Shown here piece by piece: positions 11,649-22,299 of a stretch of DNA of 64,000 bases. The stretch is taken from the NCBI GenBank assembly GCA_033557465.1, contig CM066039.1, positions 49,815,788 through 49,879,787 of the forward strand. The letters are read 5' to 3'. A program made the position numbers and the translations under genes. The notes under the pieces are model-generated. The model did no database searches, was not told where the DNA came from, and worked only from the letters and a program-made list of their open reading frames with translations. This stretch comes from Ichthyophis bannanicus. Its lineage: Eukaryota > Chordata > Amphibia > Gymnophiona > Ichthyophiidae. Position 1 is the first letter of the stretch, and the number at the start of each line of letters is the position of its first letter.

Positions 11649-11689
11649 GGGTATAGTAGTTTGTTTAGTTTATTGGTATTTGCTAGACT

Positions 11690-12356
11690 GCCATATGGTC
11701 AAGACCAACTTAGATTGAAGATTCCTCACGATTTTACTAGTTCCGCCCATGTGACATCCCCCCTCCGCCCCTGATGTCAGAAGGTGACTCTCACCACAAA
11801 TTGCTTAAATTACATAGCAATGGCCACACTACCTTAATTGTGTTCCACTGTCTGTGCTATAATTTGTGTTTATTTTGGTGCCTTTGACCCTTTGTATGCT
11901 GTTGTAGGTTTGTACGAGGTCCCAGCTTAGATTGAAGACTCCTCCCGATTTTACTAGCTCCACCCACGTGAACCCCCCCCCCCCCCCACGTCAGAAAGTG
12001 ACTCTCACCACGGATTGCTTAAATTAGATAGCAACAGTGGTGGCCGAGCCACAGTGGTGCGCACCCAAGGAGAAGATCGAGCACCTTGGGGCGAGTCTTG
12101 GGGCCTACCTAGGTAAGTGGCTCTTACCAATTCTTTCTTGTAGTGCCCTTAGCCACCTGGTGTCATTTGCCCATCTTTATTCCTCTACCTTCATGGCAGC
12201 TATTCCCATATTATGTTCTATGCAGCCTTCCATTGTCCGTCACTCTACGCATTATCCGTTAAGGTCATGAAATCTGGATAATCTTATATATTGCTCTACC
12301 AAACCGCATTTGTTGGCCTTTGCTAATTCCCATACTGATGTTCCCATTCAGTGTAC
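11690..12356 (+). mobile_element. 5' region of a LINE (probably the plus-strand L2) with tandem 217-bp units
   Basis: Two units of about 217 bp start with cttagattgaagattcctc at 11709 and cttagattgaagactcctc at 11926. Both run through 'gattttactag', a C-rich stretch and 'gtgactctcaccac'. The second unit leads into 'ccgagccacagtggtgcgc' and a region with no clear motif. Tandem 5' UTR units are usual LINE promoters. Its link to the L2 resuming at 13,639 is inferred from position and orientation. Confidence 0.45.
11976..11990. repeat. poly-C run
   Basis: A homopolymer of about 15 cytosines in the second 217-bp unit. Read-length errors are likely here. Confidence 0.8.
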
Positions 12357-13638
12357 TTTCTTTCTTTCTTTATTTAAACAGATTTGTATACCACCTAATC
12401 CTACAATCAAAGTGGTCACATCACAATTGGAGGGTTACATTTAACATAGGGGAACTTAACAACATCTAGACAGAACAATTGGAGGGTTACATTTATCCTA
12501 AGGGTAACATTTAGACAGTATGAGTTAATTAACAACGTTATATTATGTTTGTTTGGGGTGAGTGGGTATTGAGTTGATGTTATGTCAATACCTTGTATGC
12601 CTATTTGGGGTGAGTGAGTATCGAATTATCGGCAGTAGATGTATTACCATTTGGGTGGGTACCGTTTTCTGTCTGCTGATAAGTTTCAATAAAGAGATAT
12701 GTTTTAAGGTCCTTTCGGAAGTCTATTAGGTCATCTAATGCTCTCAGGCTTGTTGGGAGGGAATTCCAGAGTGTGGGCGCTAGTAAGGAGGGAGTTCTTT
12801 TTGAAGTTGCTTGTTTAGTCTTGTGGAATCCTGCAGGTGTGCCGATCATGTTGTCTTTATTGGTTCTTCTCGGTCTGCTGCAGGTATCCTTCGTTATGAT
12901 GTACTGGAGTGCCTCTGCTGAGAGCTGGTGGATGATTGTAAAGATGATTAGGATTATTTTGAATTTTGCTCTGGCCATCATGGGTAGTCAGTGTAGTTGC
13001 TGTAAGACTGGGGTGATGTGCTCAGATCTTGGAGTGTCTGTAATGATGCGTGCCGCAGTGTTTTGCATCATTTGGAGTGGGTGTAGGGTTTGTTGAGGGA
13101 GGCCTTGATATAACGAGTTTCCGTAATCAAGCAGAGGTGTAATAAGTGCTTGGCGTACTGTGCGGAAGTGATCCTGGCGTAGTAATTGCTTGAGTTTTCT
13201 GATGATCCTTAAGCGTTGATAGGCCTTGTTTGCGGTTTTGTGATGTGGGATTTCAGGTTTAGTGCTCTGTCCATTGTGATGCCCAGATATTTAACCTCAT
13301 CTTTAACTACTATAAGCTTATCTAAAATGCTGATGGGGTGTGGTGGAGTGAAGGTAGTGTTCCTGGTGATGAACATTGCCTCAGTTTTATCATAGTTGAC
13401 CGTCATATTATTGGCTGCGAACCAGGTGTTCATATCTTCAAGGCATCTGGTTATAGTTGTGATGCTGAGTGCTAGCAGGTTGACTGGGGCATACACCATG
13501 ATGTCATCAGCGTAAATGTGGTATTGGAGCTTGTGACTTTTGATGATGTTACATATGGGCTGGATGTAAATATTAAAGAGCATTGATGATAGGGCTGAGC
13601 CTTGTGGTATTCCCTGGACTGCTGGGTTCCAGTATCTT
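12357..13638 (-). mobile_element. L2-type LINE fragment (RT C-terminal half and 3' end)
   Basis: On the minus strand the 3' end lies at a ctttctttctttatttaaacag tail near 12,357. The frames at 13209-13664 and 12601-12981 encode, in order, GIPQGSALSSMLFNIYI, YADDIMVY, NYDKTEAMFI, KYLGITMD and, further on, LLAPTLWNSLPTSLRALDD and KDLKTYLF. These are RT blocks 5-7 and the L2 C-terminal signature. It appears to have inserted into the plus-strand L2 that flanks it on both sides. Confidence 0.8.
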
Positions 13639-13664
13639 TCATTACTCGATTCTAGATCCATCAA
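13209..13664 (-). pseudogene. L2 reverse transcriptase palm fragment
   Basis: This open frame covers RT blocks from GIPQGSALSS through the catalytic YADD (residues about 50-56) to KYLGITMD. It lacks the fingers and the endonuclease. The frame continues with breaks into the 12,601-12,981 frame. Not functional. Confidence 0.8.
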
Positions 13665-14292
13665 GTCTAAAACCTCCCTTATTTCTGACTTAATTGCCCA
13701 TCACTCTCTCGTCGTGCTCTGTCTTACTGAGACATGGCTTTGCGAAAGGGAAGAGGCTTACCTTTACTGGTACCTTCCCCCAGGTTATCTGGCGATTTCT
13801 GATTCCCAAGCCTCCTATAGGGGATGGCGGGGTGGTAATTCTCTATAAGTCCTCTCTGGTTGTTACTGAACATCCTATAGCCCAGCCCCTTCACTCGGTA
13901 ATTCCTGCTCATTAAGTTTGGCCTTCCTCTTTGGTTCCCTTACGTCTCCTCTATTGCCCACCTTCCCTCCATCAAACTGCCTGGGAAGAGAGCCGACAAT
14001 TTATTCTAACTATGATGATCATTCACCTGGATCTGTTGGTTCTTGGAGATTTTAATATTCATTATGAGGCTCTCATTCGGTACTATGATAAATCATTTCA
14101 CACTTTCATTACTGATCACGACATTCAACAACATGTCCATCTGCCCACTCACAATGACGGTCACATCTTAGACCTTACAATAACCCATCACATACCTAGG
14201 GTACTTCCTTCCTAAAAGGCATTACACTGCCATGGACCAATCATGTTCTGCTTCCCTTAGACTGCTGGGTTCCAGTATCTTCGTGGTCCAAA

Positions 14293-15070
14293 TTGTCAAG
14301 ACTTCCTTATCCACATTCTAGCACTTATCGGTCGCTTTCTTGGGACACAGTAGCAGTTTTCCCATCAGCGGACACCCTGTTTCCAGCTGATTTCTCGTCA
14401 CTGTCACTTAATGACCAGGCTTCTCTCTGGCATGAGGCACTTTCTGCTGCTCTTAATAAAATTGCCCCTCTTAAAACTCACTTGCACCATATTTGCAAGT
14501 TCCAACCCTGGTTCCACGCAGGTCTGAGTCTTCTCAGACGCCACACACGGCAGCTCAGAGAGTCTGGCGTAAGACTAAGCCTCCCTCAGCTCTCTGTCAT
14601 TTTAAACATTGCCATGATTATTATCAGGTCCAAACTCTGGCAGTGAAAGAGGTTATTTTTCAAATTTCATAAATAAATCTCCTTCATCCACAAATGCTAT
14701 TTATGTGTTGGTATCACAATTACCCACTCAACATCAAATTCAGCAAGGACTACCATGGTCTGTACCCCCCCTCCCTCCCGCAGAAGAGCTAGCAGAATTT
14801 TTTAGTGAGACTATTCAACAGTTCAAGCATTCTCTTCCTTCTTTTCCCCCTTTCTCACTACTAGACCAGTCAGGTGAGGAGCCTCCTAGTCTTACATTTA
14901 CACATACCTGGTCCAATTTCACGCATATTACGCTAGCTGATCTCTCTCACATGATACAGTCTACACATAAATCCACCACCTTATTGGATCCTATACCCGC
15001 TTCATGGCTTAATGAACCTTCTCTGGGCTTACTTCCAATTATTCAGGAGATTGCAAACCACAGTCTTTAA
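14293..15070 (+). pseudogene. L2 ORF2 endonuclease-RT linker remnant
   Basis: Two overlapping-region frames, 14293-14646 and 14705-15070, carry the L2 linker between endonuclease and RT: an APLKTH motif, RRHTRQLRE (a basic stretch), and LLDPIPASWLNE, the L2 block preceding the RT. The element is interrupted immediately downstream, and these frames are separated by a stop-containing stretch. Confidence 0.65.
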
Positions 15071-15077
15071 ACAGGTC
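15070..15077. repeat. left TSD of the hAT-like insertion
   Basis: aacaggtc, repeated at 15927-15934. Two further bases (ta) upstream also match. Confidence 0.75.
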
Positions 15078-15926
15078 CAGGGCCGGCCCATCCATTGTGC
15101 GGAAATATTGCCCACACATGGCCCTACACCTCGGGGGGCCCTGCACCTGACCGGCTGCAGAGGGAGCTGGGGAGGCCCGAAGCCCCGACTGACCTCTGAA
15201 CAACCGTGAGAGTAAAGAGCAGCATTTTCCTTCTCCCCCGTGGCTGTGATAAAAAGGAACCCACTGGCATGCTGAGTTCCAGGAGATTAAATGGGGGCAT
15301 GTCCAAGCTGCAGTATTCTGTTTATGTAGTTTGTATGTGACAGTGCCACGTCTTCTTTTTCCCCAGTAGGAGATGTATTGTTATTCTCTGAGATGTATTG
15401 ATTTAATATTTGCAGTGTTGCCTTTTGATAGGTAGGATATGGTGCTTCGTGAGTTCTGGTTGTGCTGTTATGATATGGCGGGTTTGCTATGGGTTCTAAA
15501 TGGGCAGTGTTTATAGTACTTCCTAATGTACCTGGCAGTTGACATAATGTAGAAATCTGGCAGCCTCTTTATCCTCACTGCCCATGCAAATGGTATTGAG
15601 ACACCCATTAAGAGGCACGTCTACTAAAGGTTAATGCGCAATCACAAATGTTAATGTGCACTAAGTGCAACACCCATTTATTTCTATTGGCTCAGTGGAA
15701 CTTAACGCACATTAATATTTAGTAAACATGCCCTTAAGTCATTGCCAGGACAAAAAAGAGGTGTGTGAAGGGCTCCTTTGAAAGTCGCCTAAAATTTTAG
15801 ATAGGCAACATATACATTTTAAAATAAAATAAATTAAATTTATGCAAATGAGGTTTAGTGGCTATGCAAATAAGGCCCCACAATGAGTCTCCACACATGG
15901 CCCTGCATCATCTTGGGCAGCCCCTA
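15078..15926. mobile_element. nonautonomous hAT-like element inserted in L2
   Basis: About 849 bp flanked by the 8-bp duplication aacaggtc, the hAT TSD length. The left end cagggccggccc and the right end gggcagccccta are imperfect inverted copies (9 of 12 by eye). The interior has no transposase. It splits the L2 exactly between an ANHSL-type stretch and a PDSWK-type stretch of the RT region, so removal of the element and one TSD would restore continuity. Confidence 0.7.
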
Positions 15927-15934
15927 AACAGGTC
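15927..15934. repeat. right TSD of the hAT-like insertion
   Basis: aacaggtc, an exact copy of 15070-15077. Confidence 0.75.
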
Positions 15935-16432
15935 TACTACCTGATAGTTGGAAGAGGGCCATACTTAGGCCCATCCCAAAAAAACAACAGAGTAACCTTC
16001 ACGGTACTCAAAATTACTGCCCTATTTCTAACTTGCTTTACCTTTCAAAACTTGTGGAGAAATTAGTTTTCAAACAGTTATTCGAACATATCAAACACAC
16101 TCGTTTTCTACACCCCTCGTGGATCATAATCTGCTCTCAGCCCACCTATTTGAGGCTGGAATACATGGATCAGTCCTTTCTTGGTTCACATCCTTTCTTA
16201 GCAACCAGTCCTTTCAGGTCCATACGAGGGACAATACTTCGGCTCCACATAAGCTCCGATAAGGAGTTCCACAAGACTCAACTCTTTCACCTCTTCTTTT
16301 TAATATATTTATTACTTCTTTGATCACAATGATTCAAAGCCAGAATATTTCCACTTACGCTTACAATATACTGCTTCTCTACCCAACTGATAAAGACGCA
16401 CCTGATCTTCACCCTATTAACGTATGTTTAAT
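15935..16432 (+). mobile_element. plus-strand L2 LINE, second part (RT palm)
   Basis: Resumes after the hAT element with the RT-like phrases NYCPISNLLYLSKLVEKLVFKQ (read with frame changes) and LHPS. Further on are remnants of the dimer QGS...SPLLFN, the YADD region (mutated to 'tacgcttacaatata') and LHPINVCLN. At 16,433 the antisense CR1 begins. Heavily decayed. Confidence 0.7.
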
Positions 16433-16600
16433 CATAAGAACATAAGATATGCAATACTGGGTCAGATCAAGGTCCATCAAGCCCAGTATCCTGTTTCCAA
16501 CAGTGGCCAATCTAGGTCATACGTACCTAGCAGTTTCCCCAAAAGACACAGGTTCTGTAATGCTTGTACTAGGTCAAGCATTGATATCCTGGGTCCCTTC

Positions 16601-19542
16601 TTAATAATGGTTTATGGACCTTTCCTCCAGGAACTTGTCCAAACTTTTTTAAACCCAGCTACACTAACAGCCTTTACTACATCCTCCGGTAACAAATTCC
16701 AGAGTTTGATTACACGTTGAGTGAAAAAATACTTTCTTTTATTAGTCTTAAATAGTTTACCCTATAGCTTCATTGCATGTCCCCTAGTCCTTCTATATTC
16801 TGATAATGTAAACAGTCGATCTACGTTTACCCGTTCCACTCCGTTCATCAATTTATAGACTTCTATCATATCTCCCCTCAGCCGTCTCTTTTCCAGGTTA
16901 AAGAGTCCTAACCTTTTTAGCCTTTCTTCATAGGAGTATCCTTCCATCCCCTTTACCATTTTGGTGGCTCTTCTCTGAACCTTTTCTAATAACGCTATAT
17001 CCTTTTTAAGATACGGCGACCAGAATTGCACACAATATTCAAGGTGCGGTCTCACCATGGAACGGTATAGAGGCATTATAATATCTTTTGTTTCATTATC
17101 CATTCCTTTCCTTCTGATACCTAGCATTCTATTTGCTCTCTTGGCTGCCGCTGCACACTGGGCCGAGGGTTTTAACATGTTATCCACAATGACGCCTAAA
17201 TCTTTTTCCTCGGTGGTGGTTCCTAATGTGGAACCTTGCATCGTGTAACCATAGTTTGGGTTGTTCTTCCCTAGGTGCATAACTTTGCACTTGTCACCTT
17301 AAATTTCATCTGCCATTTTGATGCCCAGTCTTCCAATTTATCAAGATCCTCTTGCAATTTTCCACAATCCTCTTGGGTTTTAACAACTTTAAATAGTTTT
17401 GTGTCATCTACAAATTTGATAACCTCACTCGTTATTCCACTTTCCAGCTCATTTATGAATATGTCAAAAAGCAGTGGACCCAGCACAGATCCCTGGGGTA
17501 CACCACTATTCACCTTTCTCCATTGGGAAAATTGGCCATTTAGCCCAACCCTCTGCTTTCTATCTTTTAACCAGTTCCTGATCCACAGTAGTACACTGCC
17601 TCCTATCCCATGACTCTTTAGTTTTGCCAAAAGTCTCTGATGAGGGACCTTGTCAAAGGCTTTCTGAAAGTCCAGATACACTATATCAACTGACTCACCT
17701 TTGTCCACCTGTTTATTCACACTTTCAAAAAAACATAACAGATTAGTAAGACAAGATCTTCCTTGTCTAAAACCATGTTGGTTGTCTCCCATTAGGCCAT
17801 GACTATCTACATGCTGAGTAATTTTATTCTTTATGATGGTTTCTACCATTTTTCCCGGTACTGACGTGAGGCTCACCGGTCTGTAGTTTCCCGGATCACC
17901 CCTCGAACCCTTTTTAAAAATTGGTGTTACATTGGCGATCCGCCAATCTTCAGGTATTAGAGATGATTTTAATGATAGTTCACAGATTACTAAAAGCAGG
18001 TCTGCAATCTCATATTTCAGTTCTTTCAACACCCTTGGATGTATACCATCCGGCCCAGGTGATTTGCTACTCTTCAGTTTATCTAATAGTTGTAATACAT
18101 CTTCCCGATGTATCGATATTTCCTTCAATTCTTCCGCACCTTTAAATACCACTTCAGTCATGGGTAACATCCCTACATCTTCCTCAGTAAAGACCGAAGC
18201 AAAGAATTCATTCAGTCTCTCCGCTATCGCCTTGTCGCCTCTTAGTGCCCCTTTAACTCCTCTATCATCTAATGGTCCAACTGACTCTCTCACAGGTTTT
18301 TTGCTGCAAATGTACTTGAAAAAATCTTTATTTCGCGTTTTTGCTTCCGCAGCAAGCTTCTTCTCAAATTCTCTCTTTGCCTTCTTTATCAATGCCTTGC
18401 ATTTGACCTGCCAGTGCTTGTGCTGTTTCTAGGTTTCATCGTTTGGCTCTTTTTTCCATTTCCTGAAAGATGCTTTCTTAGCAACAACAGCCTCTCTGAC
18501 CTCACCTTTAAACCATGCTGGCAGTTTTTTGGACTTCCTTCCACTTTTCTTAAAGCGTGGAATACAGCTGGTCTGGACTTCCAAGATAGTATTTTTCAAC
18601 AACACCCAAGCTTGATGTAAGTCTTTAATCTTTGCAACTGCTCCTTTTAGTTTTTTCTTAACTATTTTCCTCATTTTATCATAGTCTCCTTTTCGAAAGT
18701 TAAAAGGTAGTACTGTGGATTTCCTTACTATCCCTCCTCCACTAATTAAATCAAAGGCAATCATGCTATGATCACTATTGCCAAGTGGCCCCAACACCCT
18801 TGTCTCTTGCACTAGATCTGGTGTTCCACTAAGGACTAGGTCTAATATGGCTTACCCTCTGGTCAGTTCAAAAAGCAGTCATTTATGTCATCTAGGAACT
18901 TTATCTCCCTAGCATGTCCTGCCGTGACATTGACCCAGTCGATACCGGGGTAATTGAAATCGCCCATTATTATTACCATGCTGTAACTTTTGTTAGCTTC
19001 CTTGATTTCTTTGAGCATTTCATCATCCATTTGTTCATTCTGGCCAGGCGGTCGATAGTACACCCCCACTGCCATCGCCTTCCCCTTTTTACATGGAATT
19101 TCAATCCATAGAGATTCTACAGCAAATTTTGTTTCCTGCAAAACTTTAATGCTTTCTGACTCAATGCCCTCTCTAACATAGAAGGCAACCCCTCCACCAA
19201 TTTGATCAGTTCTATCACTACGATATAGTTTGTACCCAGGTACCACAGTGTCCCACTGGTTGTCCTCCTTCCACCATGTCTCTGATATTCCAATCACATC
19301 TAACCTCTCATTTAGTGCTATATATTCTAACTCTCCCATCTTTTTAGACTTCTAGCATTTGCATACAAGCATTTTAGAGACTGTATTTTATTCATATTAA
19401 TTTGGCGATTGGTAGACATGGGTAATTTGGGATCTTTAAGCTCTGTCTGCTCCATACTCGAGGGCATTTGGGCTACTTTACTCTTTTTTGGAACCTCTCT
19501 GCTTTTGGTAGTATCCTTCAAGGATACATTCTTCCGAACCAT
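16601..19542 (-). pseudogene. CR1 ORF2: AP endonuclease and reverse transcriptase, broken (copy A)
   Basis: Frames from 5' to 3' on the minus strand are 19327-19542 (N-terminus), 18863-19339 (endonuclease), 18429-18812 (linker), 17271-18392 (RT) and 16762-17280 (C-terminal). Visible motifs are GISETWW, VYYRPPG, MGDFNYPGIDW, SDHSMI, SPGPDGIHPRVLK, NYRPVSLTS, DFQKAFDKVPH, GVPQGSVLGPLLF and FVDDTKLF. The last differs from the FADD of copy C. At least four breaks separate the parts. The protein would nick target DNA and reverse-transcribe its own mRNA. Confidence 0.85.
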
Positions 19543-19682
19543 CTGCTCTTGGGCGACTGTCGGCTTTCCCCTATTATCTAGTTTAAAAGCTGCTCTATCT
19601 CCTTTTTAAAGGTTAATGCCAGCAGCCTGGTTCCATCCCGGTTAAGGTGAAGCCCATCCCTTCGGAAGAGCCCCTCCTTTCC

Positions 19683-20498
19683 CTAGAATGTACCCCAGTT
19701 CCTAACAAATCCAAAACCCTCATCTCTGCACCATTGTCTCATCCACGCATTGAGACTCCGGAGCTCTGCCTGCCTTTTGGGTCCTGCACGTGGAACGGGA
19801 AGCATTTCAGAGAACGCTACCCTGGAAGTTGTGGATTTCAACTTCCTACCTAAAAGCCTAAATTTAGCCTCCAGAACCTCCCTACCACATTTTCGTATGT
19901 CATTGGTACCGAAATGTACCAAGACAGCAGACTCCTCCCCAGCACTATCTAAGACCTTATCTAGGTGGTGCGTGAGGTCTGCTACCTTCGCACCAGGCAG
20001 GCATGTTACCGGGTGATCCTCACGTCCACCAGCCACCCAACTATCTACATGCCTAATGATCGAATCACCAACTATAACGACTGTCCTAACCCTTCCCTCA
20101 TGGGCACATGGCCCTGGAGAAACTTCCTCGGTGTGAGAGGGTTTTACCTCACCTGGAGGACAGGTCCTAGTTACAGGATCACTTCCTGCCACACCAGGGT
20201 GATGCTCTCCTGTCACGTGACCTCCCTCCTCCATGGCAACAGGGATGCTGCCAGACTGGAGGTGGGCCTTCAGGACTATATCCCTGTAGGTCTCGTCTAT
20301 GTACCTCTCTGTCTTTCTTATGTTTTCCAAGTCTGCTACTCTAGCCTCTAGAGAATGGACTCGTTCCCTGAGAGCAAAGAGCTCCTTGCACCTAGTGCAC
20401 ACGTAAGACCTCTCACCAACTGGGAGAAAATCATACATGTGACACTCAATGCAAAAGACTGGAAAGCCCCCATCCCGCTGCTGGACTGCTGTCTGCAT
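19683..20498 (-). pseudogene. CR1 ORF1: zinc-finger plus SGNH esterase-like protein (copy A)
   Basis: Starts at ATG 20498. Residues about 17-40 hold two CxxC pairs (FCIEC and VCTRC). A short predicted coiled coil (LFALRERVHSLEARVADLE) follows. The C-terminal half is an SGNH/GDSL-type esterase: VIVGDSIIRHVD with the nucleophile Ser, and HFGTNDI with the oxyanion Asn. The frame ends at a TAG within the WGTF stretch, where copy B reads Trp. The final Asp/His block (DELH in copy B) is therefore lost. CR1 ORF1 esterases are an established feature of the family; their role is unknown. Confidence 0.85.
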
Positions 20499-20849
20499 CT
20501 TAGTTTTACGTTTTTGTTCAGATCTTTAAGTTCTTTACTTACTAAGGGTTGCTATGGATATTTATACCAATAAAACTGCACCTAAAACGTTTAATATACC
20601 TTGTTCACCTGAAGCTTAATTAATCTCAGGTCCTTAGTTTATGTCTGATTTGGGTAACAAGCTTCACCTGAGAGCACCTCCTGTCTTTTAAGATGTGTAA
20701 GTACCTATAAAGCTACGATTATCCCAGGGGTGGGTGGGTGTGGGGAGGGAGGGAGGGAAATAACACTTATTAAAAGAGGGCTGCTACACAGTACCCTGTC
20801 CTGTGCTGCTGAGGTAAGCTATATTCTTATTTGATTTAAATTATAGCTC

Positions 20850-21110
20850 TTTGCTGCTGCTAGGCTCTAACTTATTATGAAATTTAAACTACAAGCTCTC
20901 TGCTGGGTTCTAAATTTAACCAGAAATCTCTCTTCTGTGTTTTAAATTTAAACTAAAAGTACTTTGCTGATACTAGGTCCTGAGTGACTATTAAATTAAA
21001 ACTATAAGCTCTCTGCTGGGTATGAAATGTAACCAGAAAGTTATCTTCTGTGTTTTAACTTAAACTGCTGCTCCTAGGCCCTGATTTAACAAAAAATAGT
21101 GGGTTCACAG
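20850..21110 (-). promoter_or_regulatory. CR1 5' UTR tandem array, 113-bp units (copy A)
   Basis: The phrase agctctctgctggg occurs at 20894 and 21007, exactly 113 bp apart, followed by 'taaatttaaccagaaa' and 'cttctgtgttttaa'. This is the reverse complement of the array at 48.0-48.3 kb, which has the same period. Tandem 5' UTR monomers commonly act as internal LINE promoters, so this is the likely promoter region. Confidence 0.75.
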
Positions 21111-21213
21111 ATTAAATAGCTTTAATAGAAAGAATTCCTTTCAGAAAATTCCCAGAAATATATACTCACAATTGCAGATCTCTCTCCAGAAGTAACAGTC
21201 CCTTTTTCTAGTC

Positions 21214-22250
21214 CTTCAATACCAATATCTCATCCTGGCTGCACGAAAATTCCCTCAAATGTAATCTGTCAGAATCTATGGCTATCTGGTTCACAGGATC
21301 CCAGAGTTGTCCTACCTTATCCCCCATTTTGGAGGAGCTGCCTTTACAGTTATATTCTAATCTATGCGACTGTATCTCAGTGTTATGCTGGATTCAGTAC
21401 TGTCCTTTTCTCCACAATTGGCAAAAGTTGCCAAAGCTATCTTTCTGGCCTTAAGTCGTTTCTGGGCCATTCAACCTTTTCTTGACAAGCCTGTATAAAC
21501 CACCGTTTTAGTGCATTCAGTGCTATCCAGATTAGATTATTGTAACATTTCTTGTCTTGGATGCCCCCAGAATCAACTCAAGAGCCTTCAGACTATAGCT
21601 ATTCAAAATACAGCAATACATATCCTTACAAGGGCTCAAAAATTTGATCATACAACTCCACTCCTCATACAACATCACTGGTCACACATCAACTCACGAA
21701 TCCTGTTCAAAACGCTCATCTTTGTCCATAAGGCCATTCATGAAGCAGCTCCTGCTTATTTATCAGCTTTAATCACTTTGTATTCTCCAGCAAGAGCTCT
21801 TCACTCTTTGAATGATTTGTGATTGCATTTTCCTTCTCTGGAAGTAGTCAAATATGACTATACTCGAAAGGCTGCGTTTTTCACGTCAGCCCCCCCCCCT
21901 CCCCCCCCACACCCTTTGGAATAGCCTGCTTGCGTTCATTTGCATGGAGCATAATTTTACAAATTTTAAGAAAGTGCTTCAGACATTCCTTTTTGAGACT
22001 GTTTTTAATTTTAAACCCACCTAGCCTTAAGGGGTAGTGTCTGAGCTGCCAACCTCATAGAAGCTTAGCCTCTTCCCCTCCTACTCTCTACCCTTATGCC
22101 GCAGTCCTACCCTACCCCCCTTTTTTATTACTTATACTATCTATTTGCTGTTTTATGATAATGGGGTTCCTTTCTTTTATTTCTTTTATTGTATTATAAA
22201 ACACATAGTTTGTATCCAATTTTGCAGCATATCCAATAAAAGTTAGCCAT
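21214..22250 (+). mobile_element. plus-strand L2 LINE, third part (C-terminal region and 3' end)
   Basis: Resumes the interrupted L2 with ISSWLHENSL and a VMLDS-type block read with frame changes. Then comes the 21511-21822 frame: SRLDYCNISCLG, LQTIAIQNTAIHILT, FDHTTPLLIQHHW and LSALITLYSPARAL, the L2 C-terminal signature. The 3' end near 22,250 has 'ccaataaaagttagccat'. C-rich runs lie at 21.89 kb. Its continuity with 13.6-16.4 kb is inferred from the order of RT blocks. Confidence 0.75.
21511..21822 (+). pseudogene. L2 ORF2 C-terminal fragment
   Basis: About 103 codons matching the L2 post-RT domain (SRLDYCN, IQNTAIHI, APAYLSALI). It is the last recognisable coding part of the nested L2. 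No catalytic residues are present in this part. Confidence 0.75.
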
Positions 22251-22299
22251 AACCATAAGACCGCACTGAAGGACTTGAACTCACAACCCCCCCACCCCC

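Larger units (their letters stand above)
13639..15077 (+). mobile_element. plus-strand L2 LINE, first part (endonuclease to RT fingers)
   Basis: Translated in pieces it gives SIKSKTSLISDLI, CLTETWL, GDFNIHYEA and DHDIQQHVHLPTH. These are the L2 AP endonuclease order (ETWL, GDFN, then the His-containing TH motif). The linker frame 14293-14646 matches the L2 pattern ending SLNDQASLWHEALSAALNKIAPLKTH. The 14705-15070 frame leads into the RT fingers. It stops at 15,077, where a hAT-like element is inserted, and resumes at 15,935. Many stops. Confidence 0.75.
16433..21213 (-). mobile_element. CR1 LINE, near full length, inserted antisense in the L2 (copy A)
   Basis: The 3' end lies at 16,433 with 'cataagaacataagatatgc'. 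On the minus strand the order is: 5' UTR with 113-bp tandem units (about 20.85-21.1 kb), ORF1 with zinc-finger and esterase domains (19683-20498), ORF2 with endonuclease and RT (about 16601-19542), and a 3' UTR with octamer repeats. About 4.8 kb matches full-length CR1. It splits the L2 between INVCLN and a NTNISSWL-type stretch at about 21.21 kb. A few stops and frameshifts make it inactive. Confidence 0.85.

Noticed and set aside
17932..18432. 166-codon plus-strand frame
   Set aside because: Antisense shadow of the CR1 copy A RT and linker.
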